Source of the DNA: Desulfonema limicola
GTDB lineage: Bacteria > Desulfobacterota > Desulfobacteria > Desulfobacterales > Desulfosalsimonadaceae
Assembly: GCA_020722245.1 (NCBI GenBank)
Contig: DYLE01000129.1
Span: 1-6,941 of the forward strand
Direction of reading: 5' to 3'
Length of the DNA: 6,941 nt
The notes under the pieces were generated by a model. The model saw nothing but the letters and a program-made list of their open reading frames with translations. It was not told the origin of the DNA and made no database searches. The position numbers were made by a program, and so were the translations under genes. Shown piece after piece: positions 6,732-6,941 of the stretch (its first letter is position 1; each line of letters begins with the position of its first letter).

Positions 6732-6755
6732 ATTTTCAAAAAAGGAAAAAAAACA

Positions 6756-6941
6756 ATGACACAACAGGGCAGAGACTACATCAAGCCCGAACTGATGGCC
6801 TGCTGCGGCGCCCGGGAAATACGGAACCACGACGTGGTGATCGTGGGCACCGGCTTTCCGGCCATGTCCGCCAACATCGCCAAGCACACCCACGCCCCGG
6901 AGGCGCTTCTGATGCAGGAATCCGGCGTGGTGGACGCCCGT
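6756..6941 (+). CDS. Family I CoA-transferase, subunit B (glutaconate CoA-transferase beta-like), 5' part only
   Basis: The first 62 residues of the beta subunit; the rest lies beyond the window (GctB-type subunits are about 260-270 residues). AGGA (6743-6746) precedes ATG by 9 nt. Family features are the opening helix PELMACCGAREI (11-22), HDVVIVGTGFP at 25-35 forming the CoA-binding strand-loop, the THAPEALLM segment, and QESGVVDA (54-61). E55 aligns with the catalytic Glu54 of Acidaminococcus GctB, which forms the glutamyl-CoA thioester intermediate. Its presence supports a true CoA-transferase rather than an IpdB-like hydrolase, which lacks this residue in the same place. It pairs with the product of the gene ending at 6597 despite the 158-bp gap. 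Substrate specificity cannot be judged from this fragment. Confidence 0.87.
   Translation, partial: MTQQGRDYIKPELMACCGAREIRNHDVVIVGTGFPAMSANIAKHTHAPEALLMQESGVVDAR

Overview
The window looks like part of the chromosome of a strict anaerobe, most plausibly a sulfate-reducing or related Desulfobacterota member. The reasons are an oxygen-sensitive glycyl radical enzyme, a family I CoA-transferase of the glutaconate type, a GC-rich coding style with strong Shine-Dalgarno sites, and a degenerate CACAGAG-type interspersed repeat. The lineage is inferred from gene content, not from a marker gene.

Layout. Bases 1-423 hold the C-terminal end of an IS4-like DDE transposase, broken by a 117-bp miniature transposon with perfect 10-bp terminal repeats and a TTAA target duplication. 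Bases 424-663 are AT-rich, with no gene I can support. A probable promoter (664-691) and a leader with two competing hairpins (707-743) come next. From 804 five genes run on the + strand: a PadR-family regulator (804-1379), an NAD(P)-dependent epimerase/dehydratase-type extended SDR (1376-2365), a classical SDR (2416-3246), a 793-residue glycyl radical enzyme (3261-5642) and a GctA-like CoA-transferase subunit (5662-6597). After 158 bp containing a large mirror-like hairpin repeat, the GctB-like partner subunit starts at 6756 and runs off the window.

The gaps between the first five genes are -4, 50, 14 and 19 bp, so they almost certainly form one transcription unit under the control of its own PadR protein. 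A plausible but unproven scheme is a small catabolic pathway: the glycyl radical enzyme carries out a radical elimination or C-X bond cleavage, the two SDRs handle hydroxyl/keto steps, and the CoA-transferase activates the resulting acid. The glycyl radical enzyme keeps the Cys-x-Glu and Gly-radical motifs but departs from familiar dehydratases at other conserved active-site positions, so its substrate cannot be named from sequence. No activating enzyme is visible and it must lie outside the window.

The two points most worth follow-up are the piggyBac-like TTAA miniature element and the uncharacterised PadR/SDR/SDR/glycyl-radical/CoA-transferase operon.
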